A model generated the notes under the pieces. It was not told where the DNA came from and ran no database searches. It saw only the letters and a list, made by a program, of their open reading frames with translations. Below are positions 36,006 to 45,249 of a stretch of DNA of 64,000 nt, one piece after another. Origin of the DNA: Candidatus Roseilinea sp. NK_OTU-006 (GTDB taxonomy: Bacteria > Chloroflexota > Anaerolineae > J036 > Brachytrichaceae). The stretch spans positions 62,001 through 126,000 of the forward strand of contig NZ_JAAFGM010000003.1 of assembly GCF_012931985.1 (NCBI RefSeq), in the 5' to 3' direction. A program made the position numbers and the translations under genes. How positions within the stretch are numbered: position 1 is the first letter of the stretch; every line of letters starts with the position of its first letter.

Positions 36006-37449
36006 GCCGGGGGAACCACTGACCGAGCGCGAACTGGAAGTGGTGCGGTTGCTGGCGACGGGCGTCAGCAACAAAGAGATTGCTGCGCAGTTGCACGTCA
36101 GCCCGAACACCGTGCGCGTTCACCTGCGCAACATCTTTGCCAAGCTCGAAGCTCGCTCGCGCACTGAGGTGACGATGATCGCGGTGCGCAACGGCTGGGT
36201 GGACATTACGGCACAGGCCGAACTACAACCCCCTGGCGCATCCGCCGATTCGCCGGTTGCCGATGCCGCAGCAACGCTCAACATGCTGCAGGCCATCCCG
36301 GTCATTGCTCCGATGGTTTCACCGGCAGCGCCCGCTGCGCAGCCGACGCCGGTCGCCCCTAACCCACAACCGTTACCATCACCCACCCTGTGGCAACGGA
36401 TCGCATCGCTCGCGACGCTGCTGGCCATCCTCCCGCTCATGGTCATCTTGTTGCAGCGCCCCGCTGTTGAGGCCAGTTCAGCATTGGATGATTTTGCGCC
36501 GGCCGACGGATCGAGCGATCCCCCAATGGTCACGCCGTTGGTCGAATCGTCACGCTGGCATCTGCGGGCTTCGATCCGCACGGCCCGCACGCGGCCGGCC
36601 GTCGCCGTCGCCCGAGGCGATGTGTATGTCGTCGGCGGCGAAGTCGGACGCGCGCCGTCGGGCGAAGTGCTGATCTACGACCCACAGCGGGACGCCTGGC
36701 GAGAGGCAGCGAGCAAACCGACGCCGGTGATGAACACCGGCGCTGCAGTCATTGGCGATATGCTGTACGTACCCGGCGGTGCCACAGCAGACAGCCCGGC
36801 GACCGACCGAGTCGAGGCGCTGAACCTAACGACCGGTGAGTGGGAGGTGCTTCCGCCGCTGCCGCGCCCTCTGGCCGGCCACGCCGTTGTGGCCTTCGGC
36901 GACCGGCTTTACGTCGTCGGGGGGCGCACATTGGGCAGCCTGAACAGCGCCATGTTTGCCTTCGATGTGAAGTCGGGGCAATGGATGTCGCTTGCGTCCC
37001 TGCCCACGCCACGCAGCCAACTCGCCGCTGCCGTCCTCAACGGGCGCATCTACGCTGTGGGCGGCTATGACGGCCGACAGGAATATGCGACCTGTGAATA
37101 CTTCCAGATCGCCACGGGCCAGTGGGCCGCGTGCGCGCCAATGACCATCCCACGCGGTGGCTTGGGCCTAGCGCAGGTCGGCTCTGTACTCTATGCTGTC
37201 GGTGGCGGCCTATCAGGCTTCGTCGGGTTCAACGAACGATACGACGCCGGCGCGGACCGGTGGGTGCCGTTTGAGACGCCGGCGCAACGGATGGGAGACT
37301 GGCGATACATCGGCGTCGCGTCGCTGCCCACACAGTTCTACGTCATCGGCGGCTCTACGCGGGGCGTGCCGCTGGCCGACAACTATGTGTATGAAGTGCT
37401 GAACTACCGCACCTTCCTACCAGCCTTCCAATCGAACCCGGACCAGTAG
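35998..37449 (+). CDS. membrane-spanning LuxR-type HTH regulator fused to a Kelch beta-propeller
   Basis: 483 residues in three parts. Residues 1-70: GerE/LuxR HTH (LTERELEVVRLLATGVSNKE, then SPNTVRVHLRNIFAKLEARS). Residues 70-130: Pro/Ala linker. About 131-152: one membrane span (IASLATLLAILPLMVILLQ). Residues 185-470: five or six Kelch repeats, each with a double Gly (VVGG, VPGG, VVGG, AVGG, IGG) about 48 residues apart. Topology puts the HTH in the cytoplasm and the propeller outside, like the ToxR/CadC one-component design but with a LuxR head. Ligand and targets unknown. Confidence 0.92.
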   Translation: MAEPGEPLTERELEVVRLLATGVSNKEIAAQLHVSPNTVRVHLRNIFAKLEARSRTEVTMIAVRNGWVDITAQAELQPPGASADSPVADAAATLNMLQAIPVIAPMVSPAAPAAQPTPVAPNPQPLPSPTLWQRIASLATLLAILPLMVILLQRPAVEASSALDDFAPADGSSDPPMVTPLVESSRWHLRASIRTARTRPAVAVARGDVYVVGGEVGRAPSGEVLIYDPQRDAWREAASKPTPVMNTGAAVIGDMLYVPGGATADSPATDRVEALNLTTGEWEVLPPLPRPLAGHAVVAFGDRLYVVGGRTLGSLNSAMFAFDVKSGQWMSLASLPTPRSQLAAAVLNGRIYAVGGYDGRQEYATCEYFQIATGQWAACAPMTIPRGGLGLAQVGSVLYAVGGGLSGFVGFNERYDAGADRWVPFETPAQRMGDWRYIGVASLPTQFYVIGGSTRGVPLADNYVYEVLNYRTFLPAFQSNPDQ

Positions 37450-37466
37450 CGGGCTGCGGCCCCGGG

Positions 37467-38216
37467 TCAGGCCATTGCTTCCGCCGCGTTCAGCGAGGGG
37501 GCGTCGCCTCGTTCGAAATGACGCCACCAGGCACCAATGACCGAGGCGTCGCTGAAGAACCACTTGCCCCAACCCGGCGAATGCCCCACGCCTTCTAATT
37601 CGAGTGTGTCTGCGCCATCCAGCTCGCTCAGCGCGAGCGGCACTACGCCGTCGCCCCACTGCGCGCCGTCGCCGGAGATGAAGCGATAGTTGTAGTAAGC
37701 CTCGCGCTGGCGCAACGCGCCATCGGCCTTGCCTTCGATGTATCGGCTGCGCACGTTAATATAGCGGACCTGCGGCGCGTAGTAAGCGCCGGGGTATGTC
37801 TCGTCCACCCATGCCGCAGCGCGCATTCCTCGGCGCAGCGCTGCGCGCGTCGCCCGCAACGGGCTGCCCACCATATACAGGCGCGACACGCGCTCGTAGC
37901 CGTGATATGAGCGCTGGTGGGGTTTGAGCGTCCGATCGCCGAGATAGGCTCGCCCGACGATGCCGCCGGCGCTGTGACCGACCAGGATAACTTTGCGCGC
38001 GCCGGTCTGCTTTAGTGCGTGGCTGATGGCCGCGTGCGCGCGGTCCACCAGCAGGCTGTAGTCGGTCAAGCCGGCCAGCATCCACGTCACCCGCGTAATG
38101 CCGGCGATGAAGACGCGCCGACCCGAAATGTTGGCCAGCGCGCGCGCCGCAAAGCGGTAGTCGCTCCAGTGCGAGCCAAAGCCGCCGATCAGCACGATGG
38201 GTTCTCGAACGCTCAT
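37467..38216 (-). CDS. alpha/beta-hydrolase, lipase-like
   Basis: 249 residues. Nucleophile elbow VGHSAGGIVGRAYLG, an oxyanion region IGGFGSHWSDYR near the N-terminus (as in lipase class 2/PGAP1-like proteins), a candidate Asp in GDGVVPLA and His in GVGHSPGWGKW. No signal peptide. Probably an intracellular esterase or lipase; substrate unknown. TAGACT lies 8 bases before the ATG. Confidence 0.88.
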   Translation of the reverse strand: MSVREPIVLIGGFGSHWSDYRFAARALANISGRRVFIAGITRVTWMLAGLTDYSLLVDRAHAAISHALKQTGARKVILVGHSAGGIVGRAYLGDRTLKPHQRSYHGYERVSRLYMVGSPLRATRAALRRGMRAAAWVDETYPGAYYAPQVRYINVRSRYIEGKADGALRQREAYYNYRFISGDGAQWGDGVVPLALSELDGADTLELEGVGHSPGWGKWFFSDASVIGAWWRHFERGDAPSLNAAEAMA

Positions 38217-38224
38217 GCGGCAAG

Positions 38225-38230
38225 TAGTCT
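38225..38230 (-). promoter_or_regulatory. -10 box of the hydrolase gene, leaderless spacing
   Basis: TAGACT on the minus strand, 8 bases before the ATG at 38214-38216. Confidence 0.45.
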
Positions 38231-38293
38231 AACGGAAACGATTAGCCCGACATTAAGGGCGTGTTCGAGGATCGAAGCCACACGCGCGATTGT

Positions 38294-39574
38294 CTATGGG
38301 CGCGCCTGGCGGATGACGTCGGCGCCCACATACGGGCGTAGCGCTTCCGGCACAACGACGCTGCCGTCGGCCTGCTGGTAATTCTCCAGCACCGCGATCA
38401 GTGTGCGCGGCAGGCCTAGGCCGCTGCCGTTCAGCGTGTGCACGAATTCCGGCTTGGCCCCCTTGGTGCGGCGGAACTTGATGTTGGCGCGGCGCGCTTG
38501 AAAGTCGCCCACGTTGCTGACCGAACTGACCTCCAGCCATTCGCCGACGCCGGGAGACCACACCTCGAGGTCGTAGGTGATGCGTGAGGCGAAGCTCAGG
38601 TCGCCGGTGCACAGCAGCTTGACGCGATAGGTTAAGCCCAATTCCTTTAACGTGGCCTCGGCATCCTCGCGCATCTTCTCCAGATAGTGGTCGCTGTCCT
38701 CCGGCTTGGTGAACGCATACATCTCCACCTTGTCGAACTGGTGGCCGCGCTTGATGCCGCGCACATCTCGGCCGGCGCTCATCTTCTCGCGTCGGAAGCA
38801 CGGCGTATAGGCGGCGTAAAGCCGGGGCAGGTCGTCGGCGTCGAGGATTTCGTTGCCGTGCAGGTTAGTGAGCGGCACCTCGGCCGTCGGCACCATCCAG
38901 AAGTCTTCCTCAGCGTCGTGATAGAGGTTGTCGCGGAACTTCGGCAGTTGGCCGGCGGCGAACAACGTCTGCGCCTTTACCATGAAGGGCAGGTAGCGTT
39001 CTTCATAGCCCTGCTGCATGCGCAGGTCGAGCATCCAAGCGATTAGGCCGCGTTGTAGGCGCGCGCCCCATCCGTTCAACACATAGAACCGGCTGCCGCT
39101 CAACTTCACGCCGCGCTCGAAGTCAATGATCCCCAACTGCTCGCCGATCTCCCAATGGGGCTTAGGGGAGAAGTCCTGTGGCGGCCGTGTGCCCTCGACC
39201 ACGCGCAACACGACGTTGTGCGTTTCGTCCGGCCCGATCGGGACGCGCGGGTCTGCCAGGTTGGGGAGCGCTGCCGTCAGCTCGCCGAGCTGCGCTTCGA
39301 TCTTGGCCAGCGCCGCCTCCAGCGCGTCAATTTCATCGCCGACGCGACGCATCTCGGCCTTCTTGGCTTCACGCTCGGCGTCGTCGCGCATGCGGCCGAT
39401 TTCCTTGCTCACTGCGTTGCGGATGGCGCGCAATTGCTCTGAGCGCGCCAGGATTTCTCGTCGCTGCGTGTCGAGCGCCAGGATTTCGTCCACCGGCGTC
39501 GGGTCGTTGCCGCGATGGATGATCGCTTGGCGGACGATCTCCGGTTCTTTGCGGATCAAGTTGATGTCCAACAT
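38294..39574 (-). CDS. serS: seryl-tRNA synthetase
   Basis: Class II aminoacyl-tRNA synthetase, 426 residues. N-terminal coiled-coil arm about residues 30-100, motif 2 region ([20 protein letters not shown]) and motif 3 ([15 protein letters not shown]). Its serine-charged tRNA(Sec) is also the substrate of SelA encoded 2.4 kb away. Preceded by a T-box riboswitch. Confidence 0.97.
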   Translation of the reverse strand: MLDINLIRKEPEIVRQAIIHRGNDPTPVDEILALDTQRREILARSEQLRAIRNAVSKEIGRMRDDAEREAKKAEMRRVGDEIDALEAALAKIEAQLGELTAALPNLADPRVPIGPDETHNVVLRVVEGTRPPQDFSPKPHWEIGEQLGIIDFERGVKLSGSRFYVLNGWGARLQRGLIAWMLDLRMQQGYEERYLPFMVKAQTLFAAGQLPKFRDNLYHDAEEDFWMVPTAEVPLTNLHGNEILDADDLPRLYAAYTPCFRREKMSAGRDVRGIKRGHQFDKVEMYAFTKPEDSDHYLEKMREDAEATLKELGLTYRVKLLCTGDLSFASRITYDLEVWSPGVGEWLEVSSVSNVGDFQARRANIKFRRTKGAKPEFVHTLNGSGLGLPRTLIAVLENYQQADGSVVVPEALRPYVGADVIRQARP

Positions 39575-39589
39575 ATCGGGTCCTCACAT

Positions 39590-39868
39590 CGAAAATGAAA
39601 GCGCCCTTGTCGCATCAGGACGAAGGGCGCTCGTGGTGCCACCTGACTTCGCCAGCGCCGCGGCCATTGGCCGCGAAACTTGCTTTCGACGCCAATGACC
39701 CGGTTGCTGACCTCGAAGGTTCGCTAACGGGAACTCCCGTCCTGCTCGTCGCAGGAAGCTCTACGAGTGGAAGCGCGACCCTTCAGGCTGCCGGTTCGCA
39801 CCGCCCACCGGCTCTCTGCAAGCACATCCGGCGCGCATCTCGCGTCGTCGCCGATGTCCACAATTTTA
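39590..39868 (-). promoter_or_regulatory. T-box riboswitch (and promoter) of serS
   Basis: On the minus strand a 250-base leader ends in the T-box sequence AGGTGGCACCACG (39632-39644) followed by a terminator: agcgccctt (39600-39608) pairs with aagggcgct (39623-39631), then TTTCATTTT. Uncharged tRNA(Ser) would pair at a stem I specifier and at the TGGCACC bulge, blocking the terminator. A -10-like TAAAAT lies at 39863-39868. I cannot fix the specifier codon by eye. Confidence 0.88.
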
Positions 39869-39882
39869 ACCGCAAAGGCGGC

Positions 39883-39888
39883 TATGAT
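39883..39888 (+). promoter_or_regulatory. -10 box of endonuclease V gene, leaderless spacing
   Basis: TATGAT, 7 bases before the ATG at 39896; divergent from the serS promoter. Confidence 0.5.
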
Positions 39889-39895
39889 GCGCGGC

Positions 39896-40609
39896 ATGGT
39901 CAAAGCGCTGCATGCGTGGTCGCTCGAGCCAGACCAGGCGATCCGGCTCCAGGCGCAACTGCGTGCGCAACTCGTGTTGCGGTGGGATGGCCGCGCAGTG
40001 CGCACCATTGCCGGCGTGGATGTGAGCCTGAGCGAAGCGCGCGCACGTGCGGCCATCGTTGTGCTGCGCTATCCCCAGATGACCCCGATCGAAGGCGTGA
40101 CCGCGGACGCGCCGCTCGCCTTGCCCTATATCCCCGGCCTGTTGGCCTTTCGAGAGGGTCCGGCCATCCTCGCGGCCTGGGAGAAGCTCCAACATTCACC
40201 CGACCTTGTGATGTTTGACGGGCAGGGCATCGCGCATCCGCGAGGGATCGGCATCGCCTCTCAGATGGGGCTGTGGTTGGAGCGCCCCACGATCGGCGTT
40301 GGCAAGTCCAGGCTATACGGCGATTTTGAGGAACCGGGGCCGAACGTCGGCGACGCAAGCGACCTGCTTGACCCGCAGACGAAGCAGGTGATCGGGGCCG
40401 TCTTGCGGACGCGCAAACGGGCTAAGCCGCTTTTCGTCTCCCCGGGCCATTTGATTGATGCGGCGCGCGCAGTGGCCTTCGTCATGGAGTGCGCGCGGGG
40501 CTACCGTTTGCCGGAGCCAACGCGCTGGGCGCACAAGTTCGCCGCAGGCGAGGCGTTGCCGATTGACCCAGGTGAAGACGTTGGCGCTGTTTTGACCCAT
40601 CCGCTCTGA
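39896..40609 (+). CDS. nfi: endonuclease V
   Basis: Cuts DNA 3' to deaminated adenine (deoxyinosine). 237 residues: TIAGVDVSLSEARARAAIVV (catalytic Asp), the wedge PYIPGLLAFREGP, VMFDGQGIAHPRGIGIA and IGVGKSRLYG. Alternative ATGs at 39884 and 39887 lie inside the -10 box, so 39896 is preferred. Confidence 0.95.
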   Translation: MVKALHAWSLEPDQAIRLQAQLRAQLVLRWDGRAVRTIAGVDVSLSEARARAAIVVLRYPQMTPIEGVTADAPLALPYIPGLLAFREGPAILAAWEKLQHSPDLVMFDGQGIAHPRGIGIASQMGLWLERPTIGVGKSRLYGDFEEPGPNVGDASDLLDPQTKQVIGAVLRTRKRAKPLFVSPGHLIDAARAVAFVMECARGYRLPEPTRWAHKFAAGEALPIDPGEDVGAVLTHPL

Positions 40610-40647
40610 AGCCGTGGCGCGTCGTTCACGTTCGCGCGCGCGTGGGT

Positions 40648-42030
40648 TCACGTGGAGCACAGGCGGCGCGCCAATTCGTCGTCATCCAGCACGGTGCGCA
40701 GGTCGAGCATGACACGGTCGTTGCTGATCCGGGCAATCACGCCGCGGGCGCGCAAGGCGGCCAAAATCTCGCCCGGCGAACGCGCGTTTGACGCGAGCGC
40801 GATCAACGTCGTCGGCAGGGTCTCGCCCGGCAACGCCCCACCGCCTACCGTGCTCACACCGTCCACCAATTCGGCCCGTAGGCCGTTCTCCCGTAGCCAA
40901 CCGGCGATCTGCGCAGCCATCTGGGTCGCGCGCCGCGTAATATCTGCCTTGGACATGGCCAACATGCGGATCACCGGCACCTCGCGATGCGCCTCGCCGC
41001 GCGCGTAATGCAGCAGCGTCGCCGACAGCCCGGCCAGGGTGAATTTATCGGCGCGGAAGGCGCGCGCCAACGGATGCCGCCGGCAGCGCTCAATCCACTC
41101 GCGCTGCCCCAGCATGATGCCGGCTTGCGGTCCCCCCAGCAGCTTGTCGCCGCTGAAGGTCACCATGGCCACGCCGGCCCGCAGACTATCCTGCGGCATC
41201 GGCTCGCGACGCAGGCCAAACTGCGAGGTATCTACGAGCGCGCCGCTGCCCAGATCGTCTAGCACCGGAACGGAGAACTGCTCGCCGAGCCGAACCAAAT
41301 CCGCGATGGGCGCCGCCTCCACGAAGCCGATCATCAGGAAATTGGACGAGTGAACGTGCAGGATCGCGCCGACGCCCGGCGCATGCCCTTCGGCTTCGCG
41401 GATCGCCTGCTCGTAATCCGATAGGCGCGTCCGATTGGTCGTGCCCACCTCGATCAAGCGCGCGCCGCTTTGTGCCATGATCTCGGGGATGCGGAATCCG
41501 CCGCCGATCTCCACCAATTGGCCGCGTGAGATCACCACGCCTTTGCCGGCAGCGACCGTTGCCAGCATCAGCACCGTCGCTGCGGCGCAGTTATTCACGA
41601 CCAGCGCTGCTTCTGCGCCGGTCAATTGGCACAGCAACTGCTCCACCGCCTCGCCGCGCCGCCCACGTTCGCCGATAGTCATGTCGAATTCGAGCGGGCT
41701 GTAGTCGCGCCCAACCTTCATCATCGCCTCCTGGGCGGATCGGCTGAGCGGCGCGCGGCCGAGGTTGGTGTGGATGATCACGCCGGTTGCGTTCACGACC
41801 GTCGGCAGACGCTCGAGGGAAAGTGACTGTAACAAGGCGCGCGCAGTCGCGATCAGCTCATCGCGCGAGGGGGGCGGGGCACCGTTGTGGATGGCTCGAC
41901 GGGCGCGATCGAGCACCTCGCGGAGCGCATGTACCACGCGCGCATGTCCTTCGGCTTCGACCAGCCCGTTGGCCTGCGCGAGCAATTCGCTCACGCTCGG
42001 CAACTGCCGCAGCTTGTCGTTCAAAGCCAC
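40648..42030 (-). CDS. selA: L-seryl-tRNA(Sec) selenium transferase
   Basis: PLP enzyme that turns Ser-tRNA(Sec) into Sec-tRNA(Sec) with selenophosphate. 460 residues, full length, with the N-terminal domain (LRQLPSVSELLAQ) that binds tRNA(Sec), NATGVIIHTNLGRAPL, YSPLEFD, HVHSSNFLMIGF, LDDLGSGAL and the Schiff-base Lys296 in FSGDKLLGGPQAG. GTG start with a TATAAT box 7 bases upstream. selB, selD and tRNA(Sec) are not in the window. It implies that the organism makes selenoproteins, as the TGA-containing thioredoxin at 10.4 kb suggests. Confidence 0.96.
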   Translation of the reverse strand: MALNDKLRQLPSVSELLAQANGLVEAEGHARVVHALREVLDRARRAIHNGAPPPSRDELIATARALLQSLSLERLPTVVNATGVIIHTNLGRAPLSRSAQEAMMKVGRDYSPLEFDMTIGERGRRGEAVEQLLCQLTGAEAALVVNNCAAATVLMLATVAAGKGVVISRGQLVEIGGGFRIPEIMAQSGARLIEVGTTNRTRLSDYEQAIREAEGHAPGVGAILHVHSSNFLMIGFVEAAPIADLVRLGEQFSVPVLDDLGSGALVDTSQFGLRREPMPQDSLRAGVAMVTFSGDKLLGGPQAGIMLGQREWIERCRRHPLARAFRADKFTLAGLSATLLHYARGEAHREVPVIRMLAMSKADITRRATQMAAQIAGWLRENGLRAELVDGVSTVGGGALPGETLPTTLIALASNARSPGEILAALRARGVIARISNDRVMLDLRTVLDDDELARRLCST

Positions 42031-42037
42031 CGTGGGG

Positions 42038-42043
42038 ATTATA
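42038..42043 (-). promoter_or_regulatory. -10 box of selA, leaderless spacing
   Basis: Consensus TATAAT on the minus strand, 7 bases before the GTG start at 42030. Confidence 0.6.
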
Positions 42044-42281
42044 CGGAGTCCCGTTTGACCATGCGCCTAACTGTGGCGCGCGAGCGCGCGGCCTCTCTGC
42101 TGCGCGCGATCATTTGGATCGCCGCTCTCATGTGATTTGGCGAAGCGGAAGTTCTCCGTGTTGAGCATGTTGCCGCAGCGTCCAAGACCGAGTTTGGCGC
42201 TGAGGTTGAATCCCCCGATGTCGTTTGACGCAGCGCGGCGAGTAGGCGGCGCGGAAGGACGGGCGATGCGGAGTGGACCAT

Positions 42282-43112
42282 CTACACCATGCCGCGCTGC
42301 TTAATGGCCTCGTAGATCACCAGCGCTGCGCTCGTGGCCACGTTCAGCGAGTTGATCCGACCAAACATGGGAATGCGCACGGCGGCGTCGGCCTGGTCGA
42401 GCCAGAATTGGGACAGCCCGTATTTCTCTTCGCCGACGGCAATCGCGCAGGGCGGGGCAAAGTTGAACTGCGTGTAGCTCGCCGGCAATTGTCCACGTAA
42501 TGGATTGGGGGTAGTGGCGACAATGCGTATGCCACGCTCGCGCAGCCAGGCGATGGCCTCGGCACTCGTGCATTGCGCGACCGGCACGCTGAATAGCGCG
42601 CCTTGTGATGCGCGCACGACGTTCGGGTTAGTCAGGTCGGCCTTGGGATCGCAGAACAAAAAGGCGTCTACGCCGGCGGCGTCACACGTGCGCAGCATGG
42701 CGCCCAGATTGCCCGGCTTCTCCACTGCTTCTACGACAAGGTAGAGCGGCGTTCGGCTGCGCGCCGGGGTCAGCCGGCTCAGCGAGAAGTCCGGCCGTTT
42801 CACGATGCCCAGCCAACCATCCGGCCCATCGCGATAGGCCATCTTCTCGAAGACCGGTCGCGTGGTCTCGATCAACTCAGCGCCGGTATCGCGCACGCGC
42901 CACTGTAGGTTGTCGTGCGCGTTGGGGCTGTGCGCCGGCTTGAACAGCTCAGGGCAGATGAAGACCGTCTGCGGGCGCACGCCGCAATCCAGGGCGAGCG
43001 ATAGGGGATCGAAGCCCTCGACCAGCATCAAGCCATCTTCGTCGCGCCGACGCTTGTCGCGCAGCGCCACGACATGCTTGACGCGCGGGTTGGTCAGACT
43101 GGTGATGCGCAT
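42282..43112 (-). CDS. SpoU-family RNA 2'-O-methyltransferase
   Basis: 276 residues. N-terminal substrate-binding domain (ITSLTNPRVKHVVALRDKRR), then the SPOUT knot with motif 1 EAVEKPGNLGAMLRTCDAAG, motif 2 CAIAVGEEKYGLS and motif 3 IPMFGRINSLNVATSAALVI. It resembles TrmH/RlmB-type enzymes that methylate ribose in rRNA or tRNA; the target is not assigned. A TTG start at 43130 would add six residues. Confidence 0.93.
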   Translation of the reverse strand: MRITSLTNPRVKHVVALRDKRRRDEDGLMLVEGFDPLSLALDCGVRPQTVFICPELFKPAHSPNAHDNLQWRVRDTGAELIETTRPVFEKMAYRDGPDGWLGIVKRPDFSLSRLTPARSRTPLYLVVEAVEKPGNLGAMLRTCDAAGVDAFLFCDPKADLTNPNVVRASQGALFSVPVAQCTSAEAIAWLRERGIRIVATTPNPLRGQLPASYTQFNFAPPCAIAVGEEKYGLSQFWLDQADAAVRIPMFGRINSLNVATSAALVIYEAIKQRGMV

Positions 43113-43130
43113 CGGCGATCGTGTCGGCAA

Positions 43131-43434
43131 TATCCTACTGCAACAGGCCGGGTTCGGGCGCTAGGTCGTTGGGCCAATCCGGCCATCACTCGCCAAGCGC
43201 AGCGCTGTAATGTTCGGCGCGGGGTATCGTGGACATAGTAGAGTTGAGGCAGTCTTGCGGGTCGGCATTGGCGCTGGTGCGACGAACGCCTGCGGCTGCT
43301 TGCGGGCTGGCACCCGTGGCCGGCATGTGTGGGTAAGCCGCACGCGCGGCGGCTGACGGGCGTCTAGGTGCCCATGCCGCCCGGCGCAGCGCTGCACCAG
43401 CGCGAGCCACCCGACGGGCGCCAATGCATCAGCG
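43131..43434. other. intergenic region without a supported gene
   Basis: About 300 bases between divergent genes. Frames on both strands are Arg/Pro/Ala-rich shadows. I saw no hairpin terminator, clear promoter or RNA gene. Confidence 0.45.
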
Positions 43435-44130
43435 ATGCGCGGTTTCTTGCATCAACGTTCGCTTGCGCCTGAGCTGTTGGACGAGCGCGCCTATCGTGAT
43501 CTGGAAGAGTTGCGCGGCAACCTGCGCGACATGGCGCGCTACGATCGCTGCCTGGGCGTTTTTGCGCGGGCGACTCGATTGGTCACGGCTGCGCTGCCGC
43601 CAACCGCGACCGGCTACATCGGCCTGGATGTCGGCTGTGGATCGTGTGACTTTATCGCCTATGCCCGGCAAGCCACGCCGGCCGTGCGCTGGGTGGGGGT
43701 GGATGTATCGCCCGATGTGCTGCGCCTCGCGCGCCAGATGCATCCCGAAGTGTTTGCGATTTGCGCTTGGGGCATGCGACTGCCGCTCGCCGATGCGAGC
43801 GTAGACGTCGTGACGTGCATCCATGTGCTGCACCACCTCAACCCGCCGGAAACCATCGCGCTGCTGCGCGAACTCCGTCGCGTCGCTCGGCTGCGGGTGG
43901 TGTGCCTGGACTTGAGCCGAAACGTGAGCGCGCTCGTCGGTGCTTGGCTGCTGACGCGGCTGACCAGCCGCAACCGACTGACGCGCGCCGATGGCGTGCA
44001 ATCAGTCCGCCGCGCCTACACGGCGGCCGAAGCCGCCGATCTTGCCCGGCAGGCCGGCTGGGCGCACTTCCACACGCGCCTCCACGGGCCGTTCCATTAT
44101 TCCTTGACGCTGATGCAATCACTTGCATAG
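43435..44130 (+). CDS. class I SAM-dependent methyltransferase
   Basis: 231 residues. SAM-binding motif I is IGLDVGCGSCDFI, acidic motif II is WVGVDVSPDVLRLAR, and motif IV region is VVTCIHVLHHL. The N-terminal 45 residues (RAYRDLEELRGNLRDMARYD) and the C-terminal YSLTLMQSLA suit small-molecule methyltransferases acting near the membrane. Substrate unknown. Its 3' end overlaps by 12 bases the convergent glycosyltransferase gene. Confidence 0.9.
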   Translation: MRGFLHQRSLAPELLDERAYRDLEELRGNLRDMARYDRCLGVFARATRLVTAALPPTATGYIGLDVGCGSCDFIAYARQATPAVRWVGVDVSPDVLRLARQMHPEVFAICAWGMRLPLADASVDVVTCIHVLHHLNPPETIALLRELRRVARLRVVCLDLSRNVSALVGAWLLTRLTSRNRLTRADGVQSVRRAYTAAEAADLARQAGWAHFHTRLHGPFHYSLTLMQSLA

Positions 44131-45234
44131 CGCCATCAACGCGCGCGCGATAGCCAGCGCTGCCTGGGGGCGCGCCAGCGCCTTGGAAGCGCGTCGCACT
44201 CGCGCGAGGTCATCGGGGTGGTTTAGCCACTGCTTGAGTTGCGCTATCACCGATGCCGGCGTGGGGCACCATACCGCCGCGCCGTGGCTTACGGCATAGT
44301 CGCGCGGGCCTTCCTCCTGGCCGGGCAGCGCATCGAAGATAATGATCGGCAACCCGGCAGCGAAGCCCTCGGCCAGCGTAGTCGAGCCGGCTTTGGTGAT
44401 CAGCACGTCCGATGCCCCCATCCACTCCGGCACATCATCCACGAAGCCCAACACTTGCGTCGTGGGTCCAGCGATGTCCCTGCTCAGCGCTTGGTACAGC
44501 GCCTGATTGCGCCCACAGATGACGACCAGTTGCACGGGCAAGCCGGCATGGGCAATCGCCCGCGCCGTCTTGTTCAGCAACCCCGCGCCTTCGCCGCCGC
44601 CCAAGAGCAGCACCACTGGGCGACCCTCGCACAGGCCGCGCTCGGCGCGCGAGCCGGCCCCCCGCTTTACGCGCGCTTCAAGCGAAGGGATGACCGGCTG
44701 GCCGGTGATGATCACCCGCTGAGGCGATACGCCGCGCGTGATCAGCTCGTCGCGCGCCTCTTCGGTGGGTACCGTGACGACATCGGCGAACGGCGTGACG
44801 TGAAAGCTGTGGATGTGACTGAGGTCGGTCACCACGTGAGCGTAGCGCGCGCGAGGCGCCCACAAGCGCATTGCCGGCGGGACGAACGGATTAAAGTGCG
44901 GCTGGCACGACACATAAACGTCGGCTGGGTGCTCGCGAAACAACGCACGCAGGCGCGCGCTGTCCAGCTTGCTCAGCAAAGCGCCGACCTTTTGCATCCG
45001 CTGCACGTCATCGAGCACGACGTAGTTCAAATAGTGCAACCATCGCGCATGGCTAATCGCAACGCGGTAGGTGGCTTCGCTGTGGTTGAACGGGCGGGGG
45101 AGATAGCCAATGGCGTTGATCATCTCCACGCGGTGTAGCTTGCCGTTGAGTGTCGCGAAGGCCTGCTGAATGCTGTCGGCCGCGGTGCGATGTCCGCCTC
45201 CTGTGTCGGAGTAGAGAAGCGCGAAGGTGGCCAT
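44119..45234 (-). CDS. GT28-family glycolipid synthase (MGDG synthase/UgtP-like)
   Basis: 371 residues. The N-terminal DTGGGHRTAADSIQQAF motif and the Rossmann-like C-terminal half (VLLLGGGEGAGLLNKTARAI, then DVLITKAGSTTLAEGFAAGL) are typical of MurG-like transferases that glycosylate diacylglycerol. Likely role: galactosyl- or glucosyl-diacylglycerol at the inner face of the membrane. TAGAAT lies 9 bases before the ATG. Confidence 0.92.
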   Translation of the reverse strand: MATFALLYSDTGGGHRTAADSIQQAFATLNGKLHRVEMINAIGYLPRPFNHSEATYRVAISHARWLHYLNYVVLDDVQRMQKVGALLSKLDSARLRALFREHPADVYVSCQPHFNPFVPPAMRLWAPRARYAHVVTDLSHIHSFHVTPFADVVTVPTEEARDELITRGVSPQRVIITGQPVIPSLEARVKRGAGSRAERGLCEGRPVVLLLGGGEGAGLLNKTARAIAHAGLPVQLVVICGRNQALYQALSRDIAGPTTQVLGFVDDVPEWMGASDVLITKAGSTTLAEGFAAGLPIIIFDALPGQEEGPRDYAVSHGAAVWCPTPASVIAQLKQWLNHPDDLARVRRASKALARPQAALAIARALMALCK

Positions 45235-45243
45235 TGCTGTCCC

Positions 45244-45249
45244 ATTCTA
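45244..45249 (-). promoter_or_regulatory. -10 box of the GT28 gene, leaderless spacing
   Basis: TAGAAT on the minus strand, 9 bases before the ATG at 45234. Confidence 0.5.

Noticed and set aside
39600-39631. The hairpin as a simple terminator of an upstream gene
   Set aside because: It follows a T-box sequence on the serS strand and no gene ends upstream of it, so it is the riboswitch terminator.
42050-42281. Possible tRNA(Sec) near selA (a GGTTGAATCC-like string)
   Set aside because: No acceptor stem or anticodon arm can be paired around it and no CCA end is present.
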